DNA of 64,000 bases from NCBI GenBank assembly GCA_019244165.1, contig JAFATA010000020.1, forward strand, positions 89,201-153,200, given 5' to 3'. Below, piece after piece: positions 41,861-50,038 of this stretch. The translations under genes and the position numbers were made by a program. Origin of the DNA: Pseudonocardiales bacterium (GTDB taxonomy: Bacteria; Actinomycetota; Actinomycetes; Mycobacteriales; Pseudonocardiaceae). Below the pieces are notes generated by a model, which saw only the letters and a program-made list of their open reading frames with translations, was not told where the DNA came from and ran no database searches. How positions within the stretch are numbered: the first letter of the stretch is position 1; every line of letters starts with the position of its first letter.

Positions 41861-43303
41861 GTGTTGATGTCGCAGGAATCCGGCGGGACGACTCCGCGGT
41901 CGGGCTATCGCACGGACGCAGTCGCCTCCAGCGCGCGCAACGCGCCCGAGGGGACCGTGGTGCGTTTGGCTGGCCGGGTCGTGCTCTGGCGCCGGATGGG
42001 TGGGCTGATCTTCGGGCACCTGCAGGACCGCAGCGGACGCGTGCAGATCTCGCTGTCCAAGGACGAGCTAGGGGAACAGGCCCTCAAAGAGTGGTCCCGA
42101 ATGGTCAAGGTCGGCGACTTCGTGGGGGTTGTCGGGAGCCTCTACACCACCCGCCGCGGCGAACCGACCGTCGCGGTGTCCGAACTCACCGTGTTGAATC
42201 GGACAGTCCGCGCGTTGCCGGACAAGTGGCAGGGCCTGTCCCACGTCGAGTCTCGCTACCGTCGCCGCTATCTGGACTTGCTGGTGAACGCGGAGACCCG
42301 GGAGCGGTTCCGGACCAGAGCGAAGATCATCCGGGTGATCCGTCGGTTCCTCGACGACCATGATTTCCTCGAAGTCGAGACACCGATCCTGCAGGAAGCC
42401 GCGTCCGGGGCCGCCGCGCGACCGTTCGTGACCCGGCACAACGCGCTAGGGGAGGACTTCTACCTACGCATCTCGCCGGAGACGTTGCTCAAGCGCGTTG
42501 TCGTCGGCTCCCTGGACCGGGTCTATGAGCTGGGCCGCAACTTCCGCAACGAAGGCATGGACTCCTCTCACCTCCAGGAGTTCACGATGCTGGAGTGGTA
42601 CGCGGCCTACTGGGACTACCGCGACAACATGGCCTTTGTTCGCGAGCTGATCCTCACGGTGCTCGACGAGGTTCTCGGCACCCGGACGGTCACCTACGAC
42701 GGCGTGAAGCTGGACTTCGGCGCCGACTGGCCGGAGTTGGACTACCGGACCGAGATTGCCCGGCGAACCGGTATCGACCTCACTGCCATCCGCGACCTGG
42801 CGACGCTGCGGGAACGCCTCGCCGGGCTCGGTCTGGACGTTGACGAAGCGGTGTCCTATGCGGGGCTCGTCGACCTGCTGTACAAGAAAGCAGTCCGGCC
42901 CGAACTTATCCAGCCGTGTTTCCTGGTGCATCCCCCCGTGGAGCTGGGCCCGCTCGCCCGGCGCAACGACGAGGACCCGACCACGCTCGACATGTTCCAG
43001 GTTGTCGTGAACGGCTGGGAGATCGTCAAGTCGTACTCCGAACTGGTGGACCCCATCGAGCAGCGGCAACGGTTAGCGGAACAAGCCGAACTACGCGAGG
43101 CTGGCGATGACGAGACGATGATGGTGGAAGAGGACTTCCTCGAAGCGATGGAATACGGGATGCCGCCGATGTCTGGTCTTGGCATCGGAATCGACCGGTT
43201 CGTCGCTCTACTCACCGACGCACCCACCCTCCGGGAAGTCGTTCTCTTCCCCGCCATGCGCGGCATCAGGAAAGGCCAGAGCGGCCCGGACGACGACACC
43301 TGA
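41861..43303 (+). CDS. lysS: Class II lysyl-tRNA synthetase
   Basis: 480 residues; GTG 41861 or ATG 41867. The anticodon-binding OB domain covers residues about 40-130 (VVRLAGRVVLWRRMGGLIFG, LQDRSGRVQISLSKDELGEQ). Class II motifs follow: motif 1 around RRFLDDHDFLEVETPILQ, motif 2 FRNEGMDSSHLQEFTMLEWY and motif 3 GLGIGIDRFVALLT. The lysine-specific segment ISPETLLKRVVVGSLDRVYE is present. The OB domain is divergent from the usual KLAFYDLRD form, so it may be a second LysRS rather than the housekeeping one; it starts 4 nt after the MurG-like gene. Confidence 0.9.
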   Translation: MLMSQESGGTTPRSGYRTDAVASSARNAPEGTVVRLAGRVVLWRRMGGLIFGHLQDRSGRVQISLSKDELGEQALKEWSRMVKVGDFVGVVGSLYTTRRGEPTVAVSELTVLNRTVRALPDKWQGLSHVESRYRRRYLDLLVNAETRERFRTRAKIIRVIRRFLDDHDFLEVETPILQEAASGAAARPFVTRHNALGEDFYLRISPETLLKRVVVGSLDRVYELGRNFRNEGMDSSHLQEFTMLEWYAAYWDYRDNMAFVRELILTVLDEVLGTRTVTYDGVKLDFGADWPELDYRTEIARRTGIDLTAIRDLATLRERLAGLGLDVDEAVSYAGLVDLLYKKAVRPELIQPCFLVHPPVELGPLARRNDEDPTTLDMFQVVVNGWEIVKSYSELVDPIEQRQRLAEQAELREAGDDETMMVEEDFLEAMEYGMPPMSGLGIGIDRFVALLTDAPTLREVVLFPAMRGIRKGQSGPDDDT

Positions 43304-43351
43304 CCTGATCGCCGGTCCTGGTAGCGCGCGAGTGGAGAGGAGTGCCCGACT

Positions 43352-44572
43352 ATGGGCAAGATCAAAGTAGTGGGGACCGTCGTCGAGCTCGATGGCGACG
43401 AGATGACGCGGGTCATCTGGCGGATCATCAAGGACAAGCTGATCCTGCCCTACCTCGACCTCACCCTCGACTACTACGACCTCGGCATCCAGCACCGGGA
43501 CGCCACCGATGACCAGGTCACCGTCGACGCCGCGCACGCGATCGCTTACCACGGGGTGGGCGTCAAATGTGCCACCATCACGCCCGACGAGGCGCGGGTC
43601 GAGGAGTTCGGTCTGAAGAAGATGTGGCGTTCGCCCAACGGGACAATCCGCAACATTCTCGGTGGTGTGATCTTCCGGGAACCGATCGTCTGTGCCAACG
43701 TACCCCGCCTCGTGCCGCACTGGACAAAACCAATCGTCATCGGCCGCCACGCGCACGGCGACCAGTACCAGGCCAGCGATTTCACCGTTCCGGGGCCGGG
43801 CACCGTGACGATCACCTATATGCCCGACGATGGTCGCGAGCCGCTGGTCAGGGAGGTGGCGTACTTCGATGAGGGGGGCGGTGTCGCGCTCGGGATGTTC
43901 AACTACCGCAAGTCCATCGAGGATTTCGCTCGGGCGTCGCTGCGCTACGGCCTGGCCCGTGGGTACCCGGTCTACCTGTCGACTAAGAACACGATCCTCA
44001 AAGCGTACGACGGCATGTTCAAAGACATCTTCGCCGAGATCTATGAATCGGAGTTCAAAGCCGACTTCGAAGAGCACGGCCTCACCTACGAACACCGGTT
44101 GATCGACGACATGGTGGCTGCCGCCCTGAAATGGTCCGGCGGCTATGTCTGGGCCTGCAAGAACTACGACGGCGACGTGGAGTCCGACGTCATCGCGCAG
44201 GGCTTCGGCTCACTGGGCCTGATGACCAGCGTGCTGATGACCCCAGACGGCCGGACCGTCGAGGCGGAGGCCGCGCACGGCACCGTCACCCGGCATTTCC
44301 GGCAGCATCAGCAGGGCAAACCCACCTCGACCAATCCGATCGCGTCGATCTTTGCCTGGACGGGAGCTCTGCGTCACCGTGGCATGCTGGACACGACTCC
44401 CGAGGTCATTCGATTCGCACAGACCCTGGAGCGGGTCTGCATCGACACCATCGAAAGCGGCACGATGACCAAGGACCTGGCGCTCCTGATCGGCCCAACA
44501 ACCCCCTTCCTGACCACCGAGGACTTCCTCGACGAGCTCGAAGCAGGGTTGCGGCACGCCATGGAGCGTTGA
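43352..44572 (+). CDS. icd: NADP-dependent isocitrate dehydrogenase
   Basis: 406 residues from ATG 43352 with GGAGAGGAG upstream. This is the eukaryote-like homodimeric class: [20 protein letters not shown], then [40 protein letters not shown], and [20 protein letters not shown]. The metal-binding Asp cluster is in [20 protein letters not shown] and YDGDVESD; the NADP site is in [20 protein letters not shown]. It makes 2-oxoglutarate and NADPH. Length is normal. Confidence 0.96.
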   Translation: MGKIKVVGTVVELDGDEMTRVIWRIIKDKLILPYLDLTLDYYDLGIQHRDATDDQVTVDAAHAIAYHGVGVKCATITPDEARVEEFGLKKMWRSPNGTIRNILGGVIFREPIVCANVPRLVPHWTKPIVIGRHAHGDQYQASDFTVPGPGTVTITYMPDDGREPLVREVAYFDEGGGVALGMFNYRKSIEDFARASLRYGLARGYPVYLSTKNTILKAYDGMFKDIFAEIYESEFKADFEEHGLTYEHRLIDDMVAAALKWSGGYVWACKNYDGDVESDVIAQGFGSLGLMTSVLMTPDGRTVEAEAAHGTVTRHFRQHQQGKPTSTNPIASIFAWTGALRHRGMLDTTPEVIRFAQTLERVCIDTIESGTMTKDLALLIGPTTPFLTTEDFLDELEAGLRHAMER

Positions 44573-44619
44573 AGCATTACCTCATCCCGCAATGAGATCG
44601 TGACGGCGGAGAGTGACAG

Positions 44620-44946
44620 GTGGCTACGACAAGGCAGAAGTGGGTCGCCGGGGGAGCCGTGCTGGTGGCGATTGTCCTGGTGTACTCCGCGCACAACAGC
44701 CAGACCACGACCGGGGGCAGCGGCACGGGAACCGGCGCCTCGGGGCCGTGCACGGTAACGGTCACCGCGGACACGCTCAACGTGCGGTCCAGTCCCGACA
44801 ATAACGCCCCGGTCGTGCAGATCTACTCCAAGGGGGAGGTGGTGTCGGCCGACCGGACCGTCCGCGACGGCTACCGGCAACTCGGCCCGAACCGTTGGGC
44901 CGCGCGAGAATACCTCGATCCGAGGCCGGGTAGCGACTGCGGCTAG
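44620..44946 (+). CDS. Secreted or anchored SH3-domain protein
   Basis: 108 residues, GTG start with GGCGGAGAG upstream. An N-terminal hydrophobic helix (WVAGGAVLVAIVLVYSA) is followed by a Thr/Gly-rich linker and a single bacterial SH3 domain: CTVTVTADTLNVRSSPDNNA, then VVQIYSKGEVVSADRTVRDG, GPNRWAAREYLD. Two cysteines (C44 and the penultimate C) could form a disulfide around the domain. It probably binds cell wall outside the membrane. Target unknown. Confidence 0.78.
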   Translation: MATTRQKWVAGGAVLVAIVLVYSAHNSQTTTGGSGTGTGASGPCTVTVTADTLNVRSSPDNNAPVVQIYSKGEVVSADRTVRDGYRQLGPNRWAAREYLDPRPGSDCG

Positions 44947-45000
44947 GCCACGAGATCTCGATGGCGCTCATCTTCCGTGGTCGACACACCACAGTCGGTA

Positions 45001-45052
45001 GTTGCGTCAGACGTCGCAACTCAGGCATTATACAATTCAGGGATTATACAGA
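45001..45052. promoter_or_regulatory. Hairpin plus 16-bp direct repeat with TATACA boxes
   Basis: GTTGCG and CGCAAC (45001-45006, 45015-45020) are inverted, and right after them TCAGGCATTATACAAT (45021-45036) and TCAGGGATTATACAGA (45037-45052) are tandem repeats, each containing TTATAC. It is one of the few AT-rich spots in the window. It could hold two overlapping -10 elements or a repeated operator, but no gene start follows within 400 nt. Confidence 0.45.
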
Positions 45053-45242
45053 GTGCGGCAAGGTGAATTCCCAAGCGACGTCTCGTGGATTTAGGGCGGC
45101 CCAGTTCCTGATGCGCTCCTTGTGAATTACCACACTGAAAATCTTAACTGGCAGCTTCCTCGCAAGTCTCATGTGCTGTCAGTAGGTCGCTTGCCGCTGA
45201 TGGTCCCCCAGCTTGAGCCTGTGTAGCGAGCCTGAGCCGCGG

Positions 45243-45290
45243 GCGACAGAATGTGTCGCCCAACGCACACAAACCGTGATCTCAGAGCGG
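45243..45290. repeat. Dispersed 48-bp element, copy B
   Basis: Matches 21897-21944 at 41 of 48 positions. Its left end lies in a perfect hairpin, GGGCGACA (45241-45248), loop GAATG, TGTCGCCC (45254-45261), longer than in copy A. Confidence 0.75.
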
Positions 45291-45455
45291 AGGGGTGGCT
45301 GCGGCAACCAATGGAGACGGGTCTGGCGTATCGTGGTCAGGTGATACGCGAAGGATGTCCAGGATCTCCCACGCGGTCGGCGGGGAAGGCACCACCGGGT
45401 GGGTTTTCCGCCGGCGAGAGGCCGAACGTGCATCATTTGACTAGCGTAGGCGAGC

Positions 45456-46478
45456 ATGCGGGGGACTAGCCCACAGCAGACCGGCGGGCAGCCGGGTCTA
45501 CTCCAACGCTACCGGCGACGCTACCCGTGGTTGGACCGCCTGGTGCGCGCTGGGCAGTCCTACACTGCCCGTCACGGTGACTACTACGCTGCGGCGATCA
45601 CGTTCTTCAGCGTGCTCTCCCTGGTGCCGTTGTTGATGATTGTCTTCGCGGTCGCAGGTTTTGTGCTCGCTGGCAACCCGGAGCTGCTGAGTCACTTGCA
45701 GGATCAGATCCGGTCCTCAGCGCCTGCCGGGTTGGGCCCAACTCTCGGCCAGGTCATCAACGAGGCGATCAAGTCCCGCGATGGCGTGGGGATTGTGGGC
45801 CTGCTCGGTGCGCTGTATTCCGGGCTGGGCTGGATGGACAACCTTCGCGAGGCGCTCACCGCCCAGTGGCTACCAACAGAGGGGCTACCAACAGAGGGGC
45901 TACCAACAGAGGGACCATCGACCAAGGAGACATCGACCCAGGACAAGCAGCCGCCCGCGCTGGTGGGCTTCCTTCGCAAAAAGATCTTCGACCTGCTGGC
46001 GCTGCTCGGCCTGGGGCTAGCGCTGATGGCGTCCTTCGCGTTGACCGGCGTCGGCACCGCGTTCGCCAGCGTCGTGCTGAAGGCGCTGGGCCTCGGGCAG
46101 CTTCCCGGGGCACGGCTGGTGCTGGTCGCCCTCTCCGTGGCGACCTCGGTGGCCGGCATGTGGCTGGTGTTCCTCTGGGTGATTGCACGCCTGCCACGCG
46201 AGCCGGTGCCGCTGCGCAGCGCGACCCGCGCAGCCTGGTTCGGGGCGATTGGTTTCGAGATCCTGAAGCAGTCCTTTGCCATTTACCTGGACAGCGTCAC
46301 CAGCAGCCCCACCGGCCGATTGTTCGGTCCGGTGATCGGACTGATGGTGTTCGCCTACTTCATCTCCCGGTTCTTGCTGTTCCTCACCGCGTGGGCGGCG
46401 GCACCGGCGAAGGTGCCAGAGGGCCACCAGCAGGCCGGCCTCGCCGCAGTGAGCGCGCAGACGAGCACCCCCACCTGA
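45456..46478 (+). CDS. YihY/BrkB-type membrane protein
   Basis: 340 residues, ATG start. The N-terminal signature DYYAAAITFFSVLSLVPLLM (residues about 43-62) and the six-helix hydrophobic profile, with GWMDNLREALTAQW in the middle and IGFEILKQSFAIYLDSVTSS late, are those of the YihY/BrkB (formerly RNase BN) family. Its role in the envelope is unknown. The loop after GWMDNLREALTAQW contains LPTEG three times and a further STKET/STQDK pair from 15-bp repeats, so the loop length probably varies between strains. Confidence 0.87.
   Translation: MRGTSPQQTGGQPGLLQRYRRRYPWLDRLVRAGQSYTARHGDYYAAAITFFSVLSLVPLLMIVFAVAGFVLAGNPELLSHLQDQIRSSAPAGLGPTLGQVINEAIKSRDGVGIVGLLGALYSGLGWMDNLREALTAQWLPTEGLPTEGLPTEGPSTKETSTQDKQPPALVGFLRKKIFDLLALLGLGLALMASFALTGVGTAFASVVLKALGLGQLPGARLVLVALSVATSVAGMWLVFLWVIARLPREPVPLRSATRAAWFGAIGFEILKQSFAIYLDSVTSSPTGRLFGPVIGLMVFAYFISRFLLFLTAWAAAPAKVPEGHQQAGLAAVSAQTSTPT
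45870..45914. repeat. 15-bp triplication in yihY
   Basis: CTACCAACAGAGGGG (45870-45884, 45885-45899) and CTACCAACAGAGGGA (45900-45914). It codes LPTEG repeats in a soluble loop. A second, looser 15-bp pair follows (45915-45944). Confidence 0.96.
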
Positions 46479-46653
46479 TCCCCGCCTCGATGTTGGGCGG
46501 GACCACTAGCTCAGTACGGGTTTTACCCCGATGCGCCTCGCCCCGTGCGGGGTGTGTACTGGAGAGCGGCGGGTTAGCTCCCAGCGCCCTCCCCCCAGTG
46601 CCCTTCCTCTGGGCCCTCCCCCTGGGCCCGTTACACGTGCTAAGGAGACCACC

Positions 46654-46845
46654 ATGCAAACCGTGATCAAGGTGCTCGGGATCATTGCGTTGATCTGGAT
46701 CGGGTTCACGGTGCTGAGCTGGGTCCTCGGGGCCGCGTTCACGTTGTTGGTCTGGGCGCTGGTGATTGGGGCGGTGCTGTTCGTCGGCTCGGCTGCCTAC
46801 GCTGCGGTGAAGAGCAAGTCGAGCCGGCACGCGATCGACCGGTAG
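46654..46845 (+). CDS. Small two-helix membrane protein
   Basis: 63 residues from ATG 46654 with AAGGAGA 6 nt upstream; the frame is open to 46531 without a better start. Two hydrophobic helices (VIKVLGIIALIWIGFTVLSW and FTLLVWALVIGAVLFVGSAA) are followed by a basic tail KSKSSRHAIDR. Such proteins are widespread in actinobacteria with no known role. It is convergent with cinA, 10 nt apart. A GC-rich CCCCGTGCGGGG hairpin upstream (about 46543-46554) may terminate yihY. Confidence 0.72.
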   Translation: MQTVIKVLGIIALIWIGFTVLSWVLGAAFTLLVWALVIGAVLFVGSAAYAAVKSKSSRHAIDR

Positions 46846-46855
46846 CCGAGGGCGA

Positions 46856-48139
46856 TCACGCTGGGTCCGTCAAGACCCGCCGGAGTAGGTGCATCGCGAC
46901 GGTCACTGAACGGTCGCGGATCTCGGCGCGGTTGCCCGGCACCACCGCCTCGCTGGCCCGGACCGCGCCGTCGCTGGTGGTCACGCAGATGCACACGTAG
47001 CCGACCGGCTTGGCATCGGTGCCCCCACCCGGACCGGCCACCCCGGTGATCCCGGCGCCGACATCGGCACTGAAACGGTCCCGGGCCCCCTCGGCCATGG
47101 CCCGGGCCACCTCCGGTGACACCGCCCCGTGCTGCTCGATCAGCGGCGCGGGCACGCCGAGCAGCGTGGTCTTGGCCCTGTTGGAGTAGGCCACCACACC
47201 GCCGGCGACGTAGTCCGACGCCCCTGGCCGTTCGGTGAGCCGGGCGGCCAGCAGCCCGCCGGTACACGATTCCGCGAGCCCGATCCGTCGCCCCCGCAGC
47301 AGCTCGGCGAGCTGATCGTCCAGCGATGTGCCGTCGGTCGAGAACAAGTACCGGGCGTGCCGAGCGCGGAGCTGCTCGATGAGCGCATCGCGGATCGCCT
47401 CGGCACCAGGCCGGTGCCGGATGTCGATCACGAGCTCAGCGCGCCGCAGGCAGGTGGTGATCTCCAGCGGCGTCAGGTCCAGCGCCGCGCTCACCTCCTG
47501 CAGGGTCGCCGCGATCTGCGACTCGGGTAACCCGAACAGCCGCAGCTGCGCAGATTCAAAGGGCGTGGTGCGCGCCAGGATGGCTCTGACGGCCGGGGTG
47601 GCCAGGGCCGCAGGCCACATCGCCTGCAGTTCTGGGGGCGGTCCTGGCAGCACGATCACCGTGGGTCCGCCGTCGACGGGGACCACCAGTCCGGGTGCCG
47701 TCCCCACCGGGGGGAGGGCACGGGCGCCGCGTGGTTTCAGGGCCTGCTTGCGGTTCGCCGCCCGCAGCGCCTCCGGGTCGAAGCGCGCCAGCCCTCGGAG
47801 CCTGGCGAGGATCGCGGCAATCTGGCGCTCCATCGTCTCGTCGAGCTCCAGCTCCACTCCGGCGAGCCCAGCGACCACCTCGGCGGTCAGGTCGTCCGCG
47901 GTCGGGCCCAGTCCACCGCTGGTGACGATCAGGCCGATGCCCTGATCGGCGAGGAATCGTAGCGCCGCGGCCAGGTCCGTCGGCCGATCCCCGACGCAGA
48001 TCAGATAGGCTACTTCCAGGCCCAACTCACCCAGCCGCTCCGCCAGCCACGGGCCGTTGCGGTCGGTGATCTGGCCGCCCAGCAGCTCCGTTCCGGTGAC
48101 CACGATCCCTGCCCGAACCTCGGGGCCGTTGTTGCTCAC
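46856..48139 (-). CDS. cinA: CinA/PncC-type nicotinamide-nucleotide amidohydrolase
   Basis: 427 residues from GTG 48139 (ATG 48166 is also possible; neither has a strong ribosome site). The N-terminal MoCF-like domain shows AGIVVTGTELLGGQITDRNG, ICVGDRPTDL and TSGGLGPTADDLTAEVVAGL (competence-damage/ADP-ribose pyrophosphatase domain). The C-terminal PncC domain has GLAESCTGGLLAARLTERPG then VAGGVVAYSNRAKTTLLGV and GITGVAGPGGGTDAKPVG. It recycles NMN to NaMN. Full-length two-domain form. Confidence 0.92.
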   Translation of the reverse strand: MSNNGPEVRAGIVVTGTELLGGQITDRNGPWLAERLGELGLEVAYLICVGDRPTDLAAALRFLADQGIGLIVTSGGLGPTADDLTAEVVAGLAGVELELDETMERQIAAILARLRGLARFDPEALRAANRKQALKPRGARALPPVGTAPGLVVPVDGGPTVIVLPGPPPELQAMWPAALATPAVRAILARTTPFESAQLRLFGLPESQIAATLQEVSAALDLTPLEITTCLRRAELVIDIRHRPGAEAIRDALIEQLRARHARYLFSTDGTSLDDQLAELLRGRRIGLAESCTGGLLAARLTERPGASDYVAGGVVAYSNRAKTTLLGVPAPLIEQHGAVSPEVARAMAEGARDRFSADVGAGITGVAGPGGGTDAKPVGYVCICVTTSDGAVRASEAVVPGNRAEIRDRSVTVAMHLLRRVLTDPA

Positions 48140-48470
48140 GAGACGCCACGCTAGCGGGGCGGGCATGCCAGCCGTGGGCAGGCGGGGCCGTGCACCGGGG
48201 CTCGCCGAACTCACGTCGCGTGGGGGATCAGTAGCGTTCAGTGCGACTAACCCCCTCTTGTGAAGGTAGTTTCTACTCGTTCGTGTGTATAAAGCGTCAA
48301 GTATCCCGCAAAGAGTTACCTTGAGTAGGAGGTACATCGAACGGAGGGCCCCCGATCGGGGAGCGCGTTCAGTCCGGACTCGCGGCGCTCGGGGAAGCTC
48401 GCTGGGCACCTTCCCTCGGCTCGACGACGCCACGCCGGGCGGGAGCGCCGATGATAAGGAGTTCGTACCC
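48140..48470. other. 331-base intergenic region with probable MFS leader
   Basis: Divergent cinA and MFS starts. TATAAA at 48288-48293 with GTAGTTTCTAC upstream is a plausible promoter core for the MFS unit, which would leave a leader of about 170 nt. That leader contains GGGAAG...CTTCCC and other GC-rich pairing segments (about 48390-48420) before the AAGGAG of the short leader frame. No known riboswitch class was recognised. Confidence 0.4.
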
Positions 48471-48536
48471 ATGTGCACTGAGCCCCAGGGCCTCGACGCA
48501 CAGGCCCTCGACTCGCGGATCGTCGTAGACCGATGA
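48471..48536 (+). CDS. Putative 21-residue leader peptide of the MFS exporter
   Basis: ATG 48471 has AAGGAG 10 nt upstream; the MFS gene itself has no ribosome site. The frame (MCTEPQGLDAQALDSRIVVD R) ends with TGA overlapping the MFS ATG (ATGA at 48533-48536), so the exporter must be translated by coupling. The peptide contains a GLDAQALD repeat from CTCGACGCACAGG/CCCTCGAC. Leader peptides of this kind control antibiotic exporters by ribosome stalling; that role is inferred from layout only. Confidence 0.55.
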   Translation: MCTEPQGLDAQALDSRIVVDR

Positions 48537-49999
48537 GCACCGTCTCGGGGTTGTTGGACGTTCTGAGCCGAGAGCGACCCCGCCCTGCCCGGCTGCGCGA
48601 GTGGCCACACGCCTGGTGGCTGGCCGTGGTCACGGTGTGTTTCGGCGCGTTCATGGGTCAGCTCGATGCCAGCATCGTCACCCTGACCTACCGGCCGCTG
48701 CGGCTGGAGTTTCACGCGTCACTAGCCGGGGTCCAGTGGGTGTCGCTGTCCTACCTGCTGGCCCTGACCGCCCTGCTGATCCCGGTGGGGCGCCTGTCAG
48801 ACATCCATGGCCGCAAGCTGAGCTACCTCTACGGGTTCGTGGTCTTCACCGTCATGTCGGGGGTGTGCGGCTTGGCGCCGTCCCTGGGAGTGCTCATCGG
48901 TGCCCGGGTCGCGCAGGCCATCGGCGCGGCGTTGCTGCAGGCCAACAGCATCGCGCTGGTCGCGACCAGCGCGCCTGCGCATCGAATGCGAACCGCCCTG
49001 GGGGTCCAGGCTGGTGCCCAGGCCATCGGCCTGGCGCTGGGACCTACCGTCGGCGGGCTGCTGGTGTCCAGCGTGGGGTGGCGATGGGTGTTCGACATCA
49101 ATATCCCTGTCGGGATCCTCGGCGTCCTCGCCGGGATCTACCTGCTGCCCCGCACCCAGCGCCGCGCTCCCACCGTGGGGTTGGACCGGTTCGGGCTGCT
49201 GTTGCTGGCCACAGCGACCACCAGCCTGCTGCTCGCGATTTCGGTCGTCTCGGGGCTGTCGCTCCCTACGTGGGCCGCTGCCGTGCTGCTGGGTGTCGCG
49301 GTTGTCGCGGCGATGGGTTTCGTGCTGCGCCAACTCCATGCCGCCGCCCCGCTGATCCAGCTCTCCCTGCTCCGTAACCGCGCGGTCAGTACCGGTCTGG
49401 TCGGTGCCCTCTGCGGATACCTCACGCTGTTTGGCCCGCTCGTCCTGGTCCCGGTCGTCCTGACCGACGACGGCGCCTCCGACCTGTATGCCGGGCTGGT
49501 GCTCACCGCCTTACCCGCCGGGTTCGCCCTTGCCGCGGTCGGGGTTGAGCGGGTGTTGCCACACTCCTGGACCGACCGCATTCGAGCCATTCTCGGCGCC
49601 TCGGCGAGCCTCGCCGTCCTCCTCGTGATGCTGGCTATGTCACCGACTACCGGCATGTTGCTGACAACGCTCGCCCTGCTGGGTGTCGCCCTAGGTATCT
49701 TCACCCCGGCGAACAACACCCTGGTTATGAGCGCTATCCCGGCGCAGTCTGCTGCCACCGGTGGTGGGCTGCTCAACATGACCCGTGGTCTGGGCACCGC
49801 CTTGGGTGTTGCCCTCGTCACCCTCGCCATCACCCTCGGCGACGGTGGGCATTCCTTCCTCGATGCGCCGAACACCGCCATCTTCGTCCTCACCGTGGCT
49901 GCGGTGCTGACCCTGCTCTCGGCCTTACTCGCTCCCTGCAGAGATACCGCAGAGCGCTCCTCGCCCAAGGGTGAGGACGGGAGGATACGTCCGAGCTAA
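48533..49999 (+). CDS. MFS drug-type exporter (DHA2-like, 14 helices)
   Basis: 488 residues. Motif D1/A: FMGQLDASIVTLTYRPLRLE in helix 1 and GRLSDIHGRKLSYLYG in loop 2-3. Motif C GPTVGGLLVSSVGWRWVFDI in helix 5 marks antiporters of the EmrB/QacA class. Hydrophobicity shows more than twelve helices. It exports an unknown small molecule using the proton gradient. The start overlaps a leader peptide; no regulator gene is adjacent. A C-terminal charged tail (CRDTAERSSPKGEDGRIR) ends the protein. Confidence 0.88.
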   Translation: MSTVSGLLDVLSRERPRPARLREWPHAWWLAVVTVCFGAFMGQLDASIVTLTYRPLRLEFHASLAGVQWVSLSYLLALTALLIPVGRLSDIHGRKLSYLYGFVVFTVMSGVCGLAPSLGVLIGARVAQAIGAALLQANSIALVATSAPAHRMRTALGVQAGAQAIGLALGPTVGGLLVSSVGWRWVFDINIPVGILGVLAGIYLLPRTQRRAPTVGLDRFGLLLLATATTSLLLAISVVSGLSLPTWAAAVLLGVAVVAAMGFVLRQLHAAAPLIQLSLLRNRAVSTGLVGALCGYLTLFGPLVLVPVVLTDDGASDLYAGLVLTALPAGFALAAVGVERVLPHSWTDRIRAILGASASLAVLLVMLAMSPTTGMLLTTLALLGVALGIFTPANNTLVMSAIPAQSAATGGGLLNMTRGLGTALGVALVTLAITLGDGGHSFLDAPNTAIFVLTVAAVLTLLSALLAPCRDTAERSSPKGEDGRIRPS

Positions 50000-50038
50000 C
50001 AGACCTCACCCTGTGACACCAGTGTATTTTTCTCACCC

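Larger units (their letters stand above)
44947..45455. other. 509-base intergenic stretch, gene-free
   Basis: Between the SH3-domain gene and yihY. GC is lower than the flanks at 45040-45180. It contains the TATACA direct repeat (45021-45052) and copy B of the dispersed 48-bp element (45243-45290). A minus-strand frame at 45179-45457 is open but crosses the repeat, lacks a good start and resembles nothing known. Probably residue of a former insertion or lost gene. Confidence 0.5.

Noticed and set aside
44947..45455. tRNA or other stable RNA gene in the AT-rich gap
   Set aside because: No cloverleaf, GTTCGAnTC arm or CCA end was seen; only the repeat and hairpin elements reported.
45870..45914. 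LPTEG repeats as sortase signals
   Set aside because: Sortase needs LPxTG near the C-terminus followed by a helix and basic tail; these are LPTEG in an internal loop of a membrane protein.
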